DNA from: CAZXFA01 sp964640085
GTDB taxonomy: Bacteria > Actinomycetota > UBA4738 > HRBIN12
Direction of reading: 5' to 3'
DNA length: 64,000 bases
NCBI GenBank assembly: GCA_964640085.1
Contig: CAZXFA010000015.1
Span: 1-64,000 of the forward strand
Shown: positions 7,540 to 16,778 of the stretch, piece by piece
How positions within the stretch are numbered: position 1 is the stretch's first letter
Layout: every line of letters begins with the position of its first letter
Program-made: the position numbers and the translations under genes
Notes under the pieces: model-generated
Database searches by the model: none
What the model saw: the letters and a program-made list of their open reading frames with translations, nothing else
Told to the model about the DNA's origin: nothing

Positions 7540-10233
7540 CTACTTCGAGGCGGACTCCGCCGTGCCGACCGCCGCCTGACCGGCGGCGAGCCGCGCGGTC
7601 TCGACCCGGAACGGCGAGCAGCTCACGTAGTCCAACCCGATCTCGTGGCAGAACACCACGCTGGCGGGATCGCCGCCGTGCTCGCCGCAGATCCCGAGAT
7701 GTAGATCCCGGTTCGCCGCCTTCCCTTCCTCGGTCGCGATCCGCATCAGCCGACCCACGCCGGGCCGGTCGACCGTGACGAACGGGTTGGCCGGCACGAG
7801 CTTGCGCTCTTCGTACATCCCGACGAACTTGCCGACGTCGTCCCGGCTGAACCCGAACCCCATCTGCGTGAGGTCGTTGGTGCCGAAGGAGAAGAAGTCG
7901 GCGACCTCGGCGATCTCGCCCGCCGTCACCGCTGCCCGCGGCACCTCGATCATCGTCCCCCACTCCAGGTGCTCGAGCTCGGCGCCCTCCCTCTCCAGGA
8001 CCTCGCCGGCCACCGGCTCGAGCTCGGCACGCATCTGCTCGAGCTCCGGCCTGATCGCCACGAGCGGGATCATGATCTCGACCTTCGGATCGCCGCCCTC
8101 CTTCTCGACCTTCGCGGCCGCCTCGCAGATCGCGCGGACCTGCATCGCGTACAACCCCGGCTTGACGATGCCCAAGCGTACGCCCCGCAGACCGAGCATC
8201 GGGTTGGCCTCGTGGAGCTCGCGGACCTTGCGGAGCACCCGTTCCTGCTCGGTCACGTCCTCGCCGCGCTCCTTGCCCAGGGCGACCTCCACCGACAGCG
8301 CGGCCAGGTCCGGGAGGAACTCGTGGAGCGGCGGGTCGAGCAGCCGGACCGTCACCGGGAGACCGTTCATCGCCCGGAAGATCCCGACGAAGTCCTCCCT
8401 CTGGAGCGGCAGCAGGGCGTCGTAGGCAGCCTGCTCCTCGGCCTCGTCCTCCGCGAAGATCATCTGCTGCACCGCCTGGACCCGCTCTGGGCCCAGGAAC
8501 ATGTGCTCGGTCCGGCACAGGCCGATCCCCTCGGCCCCGCGCTCCCGCGCGTTGGAGGATTGTTCGGGCGTGTCGGCGTTGGCCCGGACCCGCAGCCGCC
8601 TGCGGGAGTCCGCCTGCTCCATCAGGCGCTCGAACGCCCTCCAGATCTTCTCCTCGCGGGCGGTCGCGTCCCCCGCTCGCGCCTTCTCGAGCACCGACTC
8701 CTCGAGCGGGAGCTCTCCGACGTACACGTTGCCGGTGAACCCGTCGATCGTTACGAGCTCACCCTCCTTCACGATCGTCCCGTTCGCGGAGAACGCGCGG
8801 GAGGACAGGTCGATCCGGATCGCGTCGGCACCGCAGACGGCCGGGATCCCCTCGCCGCGGGCGACGACGGCGGCGTGCGAGTTGGTCCCGCCGGCGCTGG
8901 TCAGGATCCCCTGGCTGGCGATCATCCCGTGGTAGTCGTCGGGCGTCGTCTCCCTGCGGACCAGGATCACCTTGTCGCCGCCGGAGGCACGAGCCTCGGC
9001 CTCGTCGGCGGTGAAGACCACCGCGCCCGAGGCCGCGCCGGGCGAGGCGTTCAGGCCCTTGGCGATGGGCTGCGCTTCGGTCCCGGCGGCCACGACCCGC
9101 TTGAACAGCTCCTCGAGACGGTTCGCGTCCACCCGCAGAAGGGCGGTGTCGGCGTCGATCAGACCCTCCTCGAGCATGTCGAAGGCCATGATCCACTCGG
9201 CGAGCGCGGTGCGCTTGCCGATCCGCGTCTGGAGGATCCACAGCTTGGCCTTCTCGATCGTGAACTCGATGTCGCACATGTCCCGGTAGTGCCGTTCGAG
9301 CGTGTCCATCACCTCGATCAGCTGACGGAAGGACGTCGGATCGAGCTCCTCGAGCTGGGCCAGCGGGAGCGTGTTCCGGATCCCGGCCACGACGTCCTCG
9401 CCCTGCGCGTTCGGCAGGTAGTCGCCGTAGGGGACCTTCTCGCCCGTGGAGGGGTCCCGGGTGAACGCCACCCCCGTCCCCGAGTCGATCCCGCGGTTGC
9501 CGAACACCATCGCCACCACGTTGACGGCGGTGCCCAGGTCATCGCTGATCTTGTTCTGCCGGCGATAGTCGCGCGCCCGCTTGCCGTTCCAGGACTTGAA
9601 CACGGCCTCGATCGCCAGGCGCAGCTGCTCGCGGGGATCTGTCGGGAAGTCCGCCTGCGTGTGATCTCGGTAGATCTCGAGGAACTCACCGATCAGCCGC
9701 TTGAGGTCCTCGGCCTCCAGGTCGGTGTCCTTGGCGTCGGGGCCCTTCCGGTCCTTGGCCTCCTCCAGCGCCTCTTCGAACGCGTCTCCGGGCACCCCCA
9801 TCACGATCTTGCCGAACATCTGGATGAACCGGCGGTACGCGTCGTAGGCGAACCGCCAGTCGCCGTCGGACTGCTTGGCGAGGCCCTGGAGCGAGTCCTC
9901 GTTCAGGCCGAGGTTCAGGACGGTGTCCATCATCCCGGGCATCGAGAACTTCGCCCCCGAGCGAACGCTCACGAGCAGCGGGTCGTCCGGATCGCCCAAC
10001 GACTTGCTCATCGCGGACTCGAGCCCCCGTAGGTGCTCCTCGACCTCGTCCATCAGGCCCTCGGGGTGATCGCCCTTCGCGAGGAATGCGAGACACCCCT
10101 CGGTCGTGATCGTGAACCCCGGAGGGACGGGCAGCCCCATGTTGGTCATCTCGGCGAGGTTGGCGCCCTTGCCGCCGAGGAGGTCCTTCATCTCCTTGTT
10201 GCCTTCGCGGAAGTCGTAGACGTACTTGCTCAT
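7540..10233 (-). CDS. ppdK: Pyruvate, phosphate dikinase
   Basis: 897 residues, normal family length. It interconverts pyruvate + ATP + Pi with phosphoenolpyruvate + AMP + PPi, in gluconeogenesis or PPi-dependent glycolysis. Order of domains: N-terminal ATP-grasp domain (KGANLAEMTNMGLPVPPGF onward), central swivelling phosphohistidine domain with the catalytic His in GGTNSHAAVVARGEGIPAV, and C-terminal PEP/pyruvate TIM barrel ending in EIGLDYVSCSPFRVETARLA. The start at 10233 (MSKYVYDFREGN) is the standard N terminus and has GAGGAAGG upstream; the frame is open further upstream but that is not coding. It is a single-gene unit between the M15 peptidase and an ABC transporter. Confidence 0.97.
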   Translation of the reverse strand: MSKYVYDFREGNKEMKDLLGGKGANLAEMTNMGLPVPPGFTITTEGCLAFLAKGDHPEGLMDEVEEHLRGLESAMSKSLGDPDDPLLVSVRSGAKFSMPGMMDTVLNLGLNEDSLQGLAKQSDGDWRFAYDAYRRFIQMFGKIVMGVPGDAFEEALEEAKDRKGPDAKDTDLEAEDLKRLIGEFLEIYRDHTQADFPTDPREQLRLAIEAVFKSWNGKRARDYRRQNKISDDLGTAVNVVAMVFGNRGIDSGTGVAFTRDPSTGEKVPYGDYLPNAQGEDVVAGIRNTLPLAQLEELDPTSFRQLIEVMDTLERHYRDMCDIEFTIEKAKLWILQTRIGKRTALAEWIMAFDMLEEGLIDADTALLRVDANRLEELFKRVVAAGTEAQPIAKGLNASPGAASGAVVFTADEAEARASGGDKVILVRRETTPDDYHGMIASQGILTSAGGTNSHAAVVARGEGIPAVCGADAIRIDLSSRAFSANGTIVKEGELVTIDGFTGNVYVGELPLEESVLEKARAGDATAREEKIWRAFERLMEQADSRRRLRVRANADTPEQSSNARERGAEGIGLCRTEHMFLGPERVQAVQQMIFAEDEAEEQAAYDALLPLQREDFVGIFRAMNGLPVTVRLLDPPLHEFLPDLAALSVEVALGKERGEDVTEQERVLRKVRELHEANPMLGLRGVRLGIVKPGLYAMQVRAICEAAAKVEKEGGDPKVEIMIPLVAIRPELEQMRAELEPVAGEVLEREGAELEHLEWGTMIEVPRAAVTAGEIAEVADFFSFGTNDLTQMGFGFSRDDVGKFVGMYEERKLVPANPFVTVDRPGVGRLMRIATEEGKAANRDLHLGICGEHGGDPASVVFCHEIGLDYVSCSPFRVETARLAAGQAAVGTAESASK

Positions 10234-10288
10234 GGCGTGCCCTTCCTCACGTGCGCGGTCCCGGCCAGTGTACGGAAGCCGGGGTGCC

Positions 10289-11287
10289 CTATGGCAGGTA
10301 GTCGTTCGTGTGGTACTCGCGGGGCTCCAGGGCCTGGTCGAGCTGCTCCGCGTCCACGAGCGCGGTCGTGAACGCGTCCCACTGCTCGTCGTCCTGGCCC
10401 GCCGCATCGCCGTCGAGCGCGAGGAGCGGGATCGTCGCCTCCCAGGCCGCCAGGTTGTACTCGTGGGCCGAGGCCACCTCCGGGTAGGCCTCCTCGAAGA
10501 GCGCCACCGCCTCCTCGGGGTTGTCCACCGCCCACCGCGCTCCCCGGTGGGTCGCCTCGAGCCACACGGTGGCGGCCCGGGCGTGCTCCGCCGCCCACCC
10601 CGAGTTCGCCACGTAGACCCACACGGGGGTGTCGGGGGCACCGACCTCCGGCGCGAGGAGCACCTGCGGCTCGCCGCCGCCGCTCGTCGTGATCTCCACG
10701 CCGCCGAGGTTCGTGACCTCCGTGGCCACGTCGATCTCGCCGTCCAGCAGCAGCGGGATCACGCTCCCGGTGGCGGCCACGGTCTCCACGTCGTCCATCG
10801 ATAGGCCGCCGGCCTCGAGCATCAGCGGGAGCATCGCGGCGGTCCAGGAGTCGTTGTAGATCCCGATGGTCGCGCCCGCCAGCGCGGCCACGTCGATCGG
10901 CTCCTCGCCGAGCGCGAAGAGCCCCCAGTTGTTGGACGTCGTCATGTTCGCCACGGAGACGACCGGCAGGTCCTCGCCCCGGGCGAACACCACGTCGGTG
11001 ATCGCCGACAGGCCCACGTCGGCTTGCCCGCCGGCGAGCATCTTCATCGTGGTGGAGTTGTCCGGCGGCGGCTGGATCGTGACCTCGAACCCGGCCTCGG
11101 CGTAGAAGCCCTGGTCCTCGGCCGCGAGGAACGGGATCCACAGCGGGTCGGGGAAGCTCCACTCGGTGACGATCGTGAGCTCCGTCGGCCCGCCGTCTCC
11201 GCCACCCCCACCCCCGTCTCCGCCGCAGGCCGCGGCCACCAGCGCCGGCAGGAGCAGCGTCGCCAACCACCGAGCCGAACCCCTCAT
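10289..11287 (-). CDS. ABC transporter substrate-binding lipoprotein (NitT/TauT or NMT1/THI5-like)
   Basis: 332 residues. The lipoprotein signal (LLLPALVAAAC, then a Gly/Asp linker) indicates attachment outside the membrane. The mature protein is a type II periplasmic-binding fold of the SsuA/TauA/ThiY group: PLWIPFLAAEDQGFYAEAGF, MKMLAGGQADVGLSAI and the second-lobe start AALAGATIGIYND are typical. These proteins deliver nitrate, sulfonates, taurine or pyrimidine precursors of thiamine; the ligand cannot be told from sequence here. It is last in an ATPase-permease-binding protein operon; its ATG overlaps the permease stop by four bases (ATGA). Confidence 0.9.
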   Translation of the reverse strand: MRGSARWLATLLLPALVAAACGGDGGGGGGDGGPTELTIVTEWSFPDPLWIPFLAAEDQGFYAEAGFEVTIQPPPDNSTTMKMLAGGQADVGLSAITDVVFARGEDLPVVSVANMTTSNNWGLFALGEEPIDVAALAGATIGIYNDSWTAAMLPLMLEAGGLSMDDVETVAATGSVIPLLLDGEIDVATEVTNLGGVEITTSGGGEPQVLLAPEVGAPDTPVWVYVANSGWAAEHARAATVWLEATHRGARWAVDNPEEAVALFEEAYPEVASAHEYNLAAWEATIPLLALDGDAAGQDDEQWDAFTTALVDAEQLDQALEPREYHTNDYLP

Positions 11288-12159
11288 CGCAATCCCCCTC
11301 GTTCGGTCGCACCCACATCTTCCGACACGGGGGCGGGGACCGACGACCCGATCTGCGCGCCGCGGCGTGCCCGACGAGCCGTGGAGCGGACCCGCCAGGG
11401 GGTGGCCAGGCGCTCCAGCCCCGCCACGATCAGGAACCCGGTGACGCCGATCGCCGCGAGCAGGAGCACCGCCCCGTACACCGCAGCCGTGTTCAACCGC
11501 GAGTTCTGCACCAACAGGTAGTTCCCCAGCCCCGGGGTCAGGCTCGCGGTCCATTCCCCCAGCACGGCCCCGGTGACCGCGTACGTGGCCCCCAGCTTGA
11601 GGGCCGAGAACAGGGGCGTGAGCGTGGCCGGGAGCTCGATCAGCAGGAGCACCCGCAGCGGCCGCCCGTCCATGATCCGGGCCAGGTTCAGCAGGTCCCG
11701 TTCCACGCTCGCCAGGCCATCGAGCACGTTCACCACGACCGGGAAGAACACGATGAACGCCACGATCAGCACCTTCGGCGTAAGTCCGAACCCGAACACG
11801 ATCACCAGCGGCGCCGCGATCGCGACCACCGGGATCGCCTGCGAGGCGATCAGAACCGGGTACACGACCCGCTGGACGAAGGACCATCGAGACATCAGCA
11901 CCGCCAGGACGAACCCCGTGCCGGCTCCCACGACGAAGCCGATCACGGTCTCCTGCACCGTCGTCCACGTCAGCCCCGACAGCACGCCCCAGTCGTCGCG
12001 GATCGCCCGCAGCGCATCGCCCGGGGACGGGATCAGGTACGGCTGCACGTCGAAGGCGCGGATCGCCAAGTCCCACAGGACGAACACGGCGGCGACCGCC
12101 GCGACCGGGATCAGCAGACGGCCCGCGCGGCGCGTGCGCCCGCCTTCTGACGACGTCAT
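11284..12159 (-). CDS. ABC transporter permease (NitT/TauT family)
   Basis: 291 residues with about six membrane helices and the BPD_transp_1 fold. The coupling (EAA-like) loop that contacts the ATPase is around DLLNLARIMDGRPLRVLLLI. It belongs to the SsuC/TauC permease type and forms the membrane channel of the importer encoded with its neighbours. The ATG at 12159 overlaps the ATPase stop (ATGA), and its own stop overlaps the binding-protein start, so the three are translationally coupled. The C-terminal tail past about residue 255 is basic and cytoplasmic. Confidence 0.92.
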   Translation of the reverse strand: MTSSEGGRTRRAGRLLIPVAAVAAVFVLWDLAIRAFDVQPYLIPSPGDALRAIRDDWGVLSGLTWTTVQETVIGFVVGAGTGFVLAVLMSRWSFVQRVVYPVLIASQAIPVVAIAAPLVIVFGFGLTPKVLIVAFIVFFPVVVNVLDGLASVERDLLNLARIMDGRPLRVLLLIELPATLTPLFSALKLGATYAVTGAVLGEWTASLTPGLGNYLLVQNSRLNTAAVYGAVLLLAAIGVTGFLIVAGLERLATPWRVRSTARRARRGAQIGSSVPAPVSEDVGATERGGLR

Positions 12160-12914
12160 CACGCGGCCTCGCCGTACAGCAGCCCCAGGACCCGTCGCTT
12201 GATCGACATGAAGCCGGGGTCGGTCAGCGTCGACAGATCCCGGGGGCGAGGGATCCGAACCGCCATCTCGGCGGCGAACCGCCCCGGCCGCGGGGTCATG
12301 ACCAGCACCCGGTCGGCCAGGAACACCGCCTCGTCCACGTCGTGCGTCACGAACAGGACCGTTCGCTCGAGCTCCCCCCACACCTCCAGCAGCCATCGCT
12401 GCATCTCGAGACGTGTCTGGGAGTCCAGCGCGCCGAAGGGCTCGTCCAGCAGCAACACGTCCTCGTGCATCGCGAGCGTCCGCATCAGCGCCACCCGCTG
12501 TCGCATCCCGCCCGAGAGCGCGTGCGGATAGTGGTCGAGGAACCCCCCCAGCCCGTACCGGATGCCGAGCTCACGGGCCTCCGCCAGGTCCCGTCGGGAG
12601 ACCCCGCGCGTGAGCGCGGCCCCCAGCACGATGTTGCCGACGACCGTCCGCCACGGGACGAGCAGATCCTTCTGGAACATGTAGCCGACGTGTCCGGTCG
12701 AGCCCGTGACCTCCCCGCCGTCGATCAGGACCCGCCCGGAGGTCGGGAGGAGCAGCCCGGACACGACGTTGAAGAGGGTGCTCTTCCCGCATCCCGATGG
12801 CCCCACGATCGACACGAACTCGCCGGCGGCGACGTCGAGCGAGACGCCCTCGAGCGCGACCGTGTCGGCGAACCGACACGTGATGTCCTCCACGACCAGC
12901 TTGGGTGCCGTCAT
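12159..12914 (-). CDS. ABC transporter ATP-binding protein (NitT/TauT family)
   Basis: 251 residues. All ATPase motifs are intact: Walker A GPSGCGKST, Q-loop MFQKDLLVPW, signature LSGGMRQRVALMR, Walker B VLLLDEPFGALD, and switch His in FVTHDVDEAVFLADR. It is a SsuB/TauB-type subunit that powers import through the downstream permease. A GTG three bases earlier is possible, but TACACT lies 8 bases before the ATG at 12914, matching the leaderless pattern, so ATG is preferred. First gene of the three-gene operon. Confidence 0.94.
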   Translation of the reverse strand: MTAPKLVVEDITCRFADTVALEGVSLDVAAGEFVSIVGPSGCGKSTLFNVVSGLLLPTSGRVLIDGGEVTGSTGHVGYMFQKDLLVPWRTVVGNIVLGAALTRGVSRRDLAEARELGIRYGLGGFLDHYPHALSGGMRQRVALMRTLAMHEDVLLLDEPFGALDSQTRLEMQRWLLEVWGELERTVLFVTHDVDEAVFLADRVLVMTPRPGRFAAEMAVRIPRPRDLSTLTDPGFMSIKRRVLGLLYGEAA

Positions 12915-12922
12915 CACGGCGC

Positions 12923-12928
12923 AGTGTA
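12923..12928 (-). promoter_or_regulatory. Probable leaderless -10 box of the ABC importer operon (TACACT)
   Basis: TACACT on the minus strand, 8 bases before the ATPase ATG at 12914 and directly after the preceding lipoprotein gene (stop at 12948). No riboswitch-like leader can exist if transcription starts at the ATG. Confidence 0.5.
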
Positions 12929-12947
12929 GACGCGCCGGTTCGTGGCG

Positions 12948-14291
12948 CTAGGCGGTCGCGTCCCGAAGCCTGTCCAGCGTGGCCTCGTCCGAGGCGAAGA
13001 GTACCCGGACGCTGGCACCGTCGGCCGACAGGACGTCGGCGACCTCGCCCTGGATCCAGCTCTCCATCGCGGCCGCGAACTCGGACGCGTCCTCATCCGA
13101 GTCCCAGACGGTCGAGAGCACCACCGCCACGGCTCCGCCATCCGACCACGCGCGGTAGATCCCGCCGTCCCACCCGGCCGCGGCCTCGTCCGCGAGCCTG
13201 CCGTCCACCCGGAGCCGGAGCGCGAGCGCGAGCCAGGCCTCGCCGACGAGCTGAACGTCGAGGTCCTCCCAGCGCGACCCGAGCGCCGGGGAGAGGTCGG
13301 GGACGTCGACCGGGGTGGGCACGTCGTTCGGATAGCGCTCGGGATGCATCACCTGCTCCGTGGAGATGGGGAGCTCGAGGAAGGTCTCGTCGATCGCCTC
13401 GAGGCCGCCGCCGGCCGACCGAGTGGTGATGAACCGCAGGCCCTCGTCGTAGGACCAGAGCTGGAGGGCATCGATGAAGGGCGAGACGTCGCCCGTTGAA
13501 GGCTCCTGGGTGGCGGCATCCAGGCCAACCTGGAGCTGCTCCTCTAGCGTCAGGAAGGTCTGCGCCCACCGGAGCATGAAGAACGTGGCGTTCCCCTCCA
13601 CGACCGCGAGCGCGGCCTCGAGCTCCTCGTCCCGGCACTCGGCCCCCAGGACGTCGATCGTCTCCAGGCCGAACCGCTGATCGTCGATCGCGTGCGTGAG
13701 CTCGTGCACCAGCGTGATGCGCTCGAGCGGCGTCGGGTCCTCCGTCCCGACGAACACCATCTCGCCGGTGAGCGTGTCGTAGTACCCGATCACCTGGGTG
13801 GTCCCGTACTCCCTCAGCTCCTCGGCGATGCTGGTCCCGTCCGGGATCACCCCGATCGTGTCCCAGGCGCGGCTCCGGCGTTCGTAGAAGGTCGCGGGGA
13901 GGGTCTCGTCGAGGTAGGCCTCGTAGCGGCGGGCGATCTCCCTCTGGGTGACCGGCTCGGCAACCACCGGGTGGTCGAAGCCGAACCCGCGGATCTGCTC
14001 GAGCTCCCGCATCGCCCGGGCGATGACCGGCGGGGTCGGCCCCTCGGGCGGGACCGACGAGTCCTCGTCCACCTGCGGCTCCGGGAGCGTGCAGAGCTCC
14101 TCCAGCGCGGCGAGCGCCGAGCCGGGACCGGTCTCGGGCGACGCGACCACCTCCGGCGAGGTGGGCACCGGCGTGGGCGATGGCGCCGCCGAGGTCGGGG
14201 GAGAGGGTGGCGGCGCTCCCGACGTGCAGGCCCCGAGGAGCAGGAAGGCGACCCCGAGGCCGGCGACCGCTCGTCGGGTCCGCGTGCTCAC
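12948..14291 (-). CDS. Putative zinc metallopeptidase lipoprotein (HExxH)
   Basis: 447 residues. A lipobox (LLLGAC, Cys at about 22) is followed by a Pro/Ser/Thr-rich linker (about 25-55). The core has LVHELTHAIDDQRF, an HExxH zinc site, and about 35 residues later AALAVVEGNATFFML, whose Glu is placed as the third ligand in gluzincins. It is therefore probably an extracytoplasmic protease, or a relative that keeps the site; the substrate is unknown. The GTG start overlaps the stop of the upstream 64-residue membrane protein (GTGA), so the two are coupled. Confidence 0.75.
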   Translation of the reverse strand: MSTRTRRAVAGLGVAFLLLGACTSGAPPPSPPTSAAPSPTPVPTSPEVVASPETGPGSALAALEELCTLPEPQVDEDSSVPPEGPTPPVIARAMRELEQIRGFGFDHPVVAEPVTQREIARRYEAYLDETLPATFYERRSRAWDTIGVIPDGTSIAEELREYGTTQVIGYYDTLTGEMVFVGTEDPTPLERITLVHELTHAIDDQRFGLETIDVLGAECRDEELEAALAVVEGNATFFMLRWAQTFLTLEEQLQVGLDAATQEPSTGDVSPFIDALQLWSYDEGLRFITTRSAGGGLEAIDETFLELPISTEQVMHPERYPNDVPTPVDVPDLSPALGSRWEDLDVQLVGEAWLALALRLRVDGRLADEAAAGWDGGIYRAWSDGGAVAVVLSTVWDSDEDASEFAAAMESWIQGEVADVLSADGASVRVLFASDEATLDRLRDATA

Positions 14292-14482
14292 CGGCGCCTC
14301 GGGAGGAGGAGGCTGAGGACCGCCGCCACGATGGCGGCGGCGGACAGCCCCGACGAGGCCCAGAGCAACCGGGTCGACCGGAGCTGCCCCAGGGAGGCCA
14401 GCACGAGCATCGCGCCGGCGACCAGCAGCAGGCCGAAGGCCACCGCGTACGCCCCCACCGACCCTCGATCCGATCCCCGCAT
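14288..14482 (-). CDS. Small two-helix membrane protein
   Basis: 64 residues with two hydrophobic segments (about 10-31 and 40-60) and a basic C terminus (PRRR). It starts at the ATG at 14482, 8 bp after the glyS stop, and its stop overlaps the start of the metallopeptidase lipoprotein. It may be co-transcribed with glyS and could act with the lipoprotein at the membrane. No family recognised. Confidence 0.6.
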   Translation of the reverse strand: MRGSDRGSVGAYAVAFGLLLVAGAMLVLASLGQLRSTRLLWASSGLSAAAIVAAVLSLLLPRRR

Positions 14483-14490
14483 CGCCGCTG

Positions 14491-15864
14491 TCACAGCCGT
14501 TCGCCCAGGTACGCGGGTAGGTTCGCGATCGGCAGGCGCTCCTGGGTCATCGTGTCGCGCTCCCGGACCGTCACCTGGCGGTCCCCGAGCGTCTCGAAAT
14601 CCACGGTCACGCAGAACGGGGTCCCCACCTCGTCCTGGCGGCGGTACCGGCGGCCGATCGATCCGGCGTCGTCGAAGTCGCACATCCAGCGGGGCTTGAG
14701 CAGGTCGAACACCGCTCCGGCATCCGGCGCGAGCTGCTCGTTGCGGCTGAGCGGCAGCACGGCCACCTTGATCGGGGCGAGGTCCTTGTGCAGGCCCAGG
14801 ACGACCCGGCGCTCGGTGCCACCCTTGGCCGTCGGGGCCTCCTCCTCGCGGTAGGCGTCGACGAGGAACGCGAGCAGGCAGCGGTCGACGCCGGCGGCGG
14901 GCTCAATCACGTAGGGGTGGTAGCGGATCTCTTTCTCCTGGTCGAAGTACGAGAGGTCCTCCCTGGAGAACTTCTCGTGCTGCTTGAGGTCGAAGTCGGT
15001 CCGGTTCGCGATGCCCTCGAGCTCTCCCCAGTCGGTGAACGGGTAGCGGTACTCGACGTCGACCGTGCGCTTCGAGTAGTGCGAGAGCTCCTCGGGCTCG
15101 TGCTCGCGCAGGCGGAGGTTCTCCGGGCGGATCCCGAGATCCAGGTACCAGCGGTGCCGCTCCCCTATCCAGTACTCGTGCCACTCCTCGTCGGTGCCCG
15201 GCTCGACGAAGAACTCCATCTCCATCTGCTCGAACTCGCGCGTCCGGAAGACGAAGTTCCCCGGTGTGATCTCGTTGCGGAAGGACTTGCCGATCTGCGC
15301 GATCCCGAACGGGACCTTCTTGCGGCTGGTGGACTGGATCGTCACGAAGTCGACGAACATGCCCTGCGCGGTCTCCGGGCGGAGGTAGACGGCGTTCGCC
15401 TCGTCCGCCACCGGCCCCATGTGGGTCTTGAACATCAGGTTGAAGTTCCGCGGGTCCGTGAACTCCCGGTGCCCGCAGTTGGGGCAGGTCGGGCCGGCGT
15501 GCATGTCGATGGTGGTCTCATCTTCCTCGTGTCCCGACTGGGGAGCATGGAACCCCTCGAGGTGGTCGGCACGGAACCGCTGGTGGCAGTTCAAGCATTC
15601 GACGAGCGGGTCGGTGAAGACCTCGAGGTGCCCGCTCGCCTCCCAGACCCTGGGCGACATGACCACCGCGGCGTCCAGGCCCACAACGTCGTCGCGGAGC
15701 TGGACCACCGAGCGCCACCAGGCGTCCCGGATGTTCCGCTTCAGCTCCACGCCGAGGGGTCCGTAGTCCCAGGACGAGCGGAGGCCGCCGTAGATCTCGC
15801 TGGACTGGAACGCGATCCCTCGCCGCTTGGCGAGCGCGGTGATGGCCTCCATCAGGTCGGCCAC
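14491..15864 (-). CDS. glyS: Glycyl-tRNA synthetase (homodimeric, class II)
   Basis: 457 residues. It charges tRNA-Gly. This is the eukaryote/archaea-like alpha2 form used by actinobacteria, not the alpha2-beta2 form. Visible are the N-terminal RRGIAFQSSEIYGGLRSSWD, a CxxC pair (CLNCHQRF and CPNCGHREF) likely to bind zinc, class II motif 2 (FRNEITPGNFVFRTREFEQM) and motif 3 (GVDRCLLAFLVDAY), and a C-terminal anticodon-binding domain. The start is GTG at 15864 with AAGGGGGG upstream. A candidate promoter sits about 50 bp upstream. No T-box leader is apparent. Confidence 0.97.
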   Translation of the reverse strand: MADLMEAITALAKRRGIAFQSSEIYGGLRSSWDYGPLGVELKRNIRDAWWRSVVQLRDDVVGLDAAVVMSPRVWEASGHLEVFTDPLVECLNCHQRFRADHLEGFHAPQSGHEEDETTIDMHAGPTCPNCGHREFTDPRNFNLMFKTHMGPVADEANAVYLRPETAQGMFVDFVTIQSTSRKKVPFGIAQIGKSFRNEITPGNFVFRTREFEQMEMEFFVEPGTDEEWHEYWIGERHRWYLDLGIRPENLRLREHEPEELSHYSKRTVDVEYRYPFTDWGELEGIANRTDFDLKQHEKFSREDLSYFDQEKEIRYHPYVIEPAAGVDRCLLAFLVDAYREEEAPTAKGGTERRVVLGLHKDLAPIKVAVLPLSRNEQLAPDAGAVFDLLKPRWMCDFDDAGSIGRRYRRQDEVGTPFCVTVDFETLGDRQVTVRERDTMTQERLPIANLPAYLGERL

Positions 15865-15915
15865 CGGGGAACCCCCCTTTCCCGGCCGCTGGCCGCGGCC
15901 GCTGGCGTGGCAGCC

Positions 15916-15921
15916 AGTCTA
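15916..15921 (-). promoter_or_regulatory. Candidate -10 box for glyS (TAGACT)
   Basis: TAGACT on the minus strand, 51 bases before the glyS GTG; it would give a leader of about 45 nt carrying the AAGGGGGG ribosome-binding site. No T-box fold is visible in so short a leader. The rest of the 173-bp uppS-glyS gap shows only GC-rich inverted segments. Confidence 0.35.
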
Positions 15922-16037
15922 CGGGGCCGCGGCCTCAGCGGACCGACACCGGCGGGAACCCTCGAACGGCCCGGCCTCGGCATCCCCCGAGCGGCGACTC
16001 CTGCGGGAGCACCTGAGCTGACCGGGAACCGCTGGGA

Positions 16038-16778
16038 TCAGTCGTCCGAGACCCGGCCGAACCGGCGCGTGCGCTTCTGGTAGTCGCGGATCGCCTCGTA
16101 CAGGTACTCGCGGTCGAAGTCGGGCCACAGCACCGAGGTGAAGTACAGCTCGCTGTAGGCCGCCTGCCACAGCAGGAAGTTGCTGATCCGCTCCTCCCCG
16201 CTGGTGCGGATGATCAGGTCGGGGTCTGGCATGTCCGGGTGGTACAGACGCCGCGAGATCGACTCGGGGGTGATCTTCTCCCCGGTGAGCCGTCCGGAGT
16301 CGTGGTCGGCCAGGATCTCCTTCACGGCGTCGACGATCTCGACCCGTCCCCCGTAGTTGAACGCGATCGTGAGCGTCATCCCGGTGTTCCCCCTGGTGAG
16401 CTCCTCGGAGGTCTCCATCTCCTTCAGGACCGAACGGGGGACCCGCCAATCGCGCCGACCGCTCCACCGGACCCGTACGTTCATCCGATGGAGCTCGTCG
16501 CGGCGGCGGCGGAGCAGGCCACGGTTGAACCCCATCAGGAACCGCACCTCGGTCTTGGGGCGGTTCCAGTTCTCGGTGGAGAAGGCGAACATCGTCAGCC
16601 ACTCCAGGCCGAGCTCCGCGGCGCCGACCACCGTGTCCCACATCGCCCGCTCGCCGGCCGCGTGTCCTTCGGTCCTCGGCAGACCCCGCTGCTGGGCCCA
16701 TCGGCCGTTGCCGTCCATCACGATGCCGACGTGGCGAGGGAGCCGGTCGCGGTCGAGCTCGTGGAAGTAGGTGCTCAC
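16038..16778 (-). CDS. uppS: Isoprenyl transferase (undecaprenyl/polyprenyl diphosphate synthase)
   Basis: 246 residues. A cis-prenyltransferase that elongates farnesyl diphosphate with IPP to make the lipid carrier for peptidoglycan. The signature HVGIVMDGNGRWAQQRGL holds the catalytic Asp (about residue 22), FAFSTENWNRP is the second motif, and the C-terminal DLIIRTSGEERISNFLLWQ and YSELYF are also present. The ATG at 16778 overlaps the recO stop by four bases, giving a recO-uppS unit as in other actinobacteria. Confidence 0.97.
   Translation of the reverse strand: MSTYFHELDRDRLPRHVGIVMDGNGRWAQQRGLPRTEGHAAGERAMWDTVVGAAELGLEWLTMFAFSTENWNRPKTEVRFLMGFNRGLLRRRRDELHRMNVRVRWSGRRDWRVPRSVLKEMETSEELTRGNTGMTLTIAFNYGGRVEIVDAVKEILADHDSGRLTGEKITPESISRRLYHPDMPDPDLIIRTSGEERISNFLLWQAAYSELYFTSVLWPDFDREYLYEAIRDYQKRTRRFGRVSDD

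Noticed and set aside
10289..12914. Calling the ABC importer a thiamine-precursor, nitrate or taurine transporter
   Set aside because: The binding protein fits the general NMT1/TauA group, but no adjoining metabolic gene or riboswitch fixes the ligand.
15865..15921. A T-box leader for glyS
   Set aside because: The space between candidate promoter and start is about 50 bases, too short, and no T-box sequence or specifier loop is visible.
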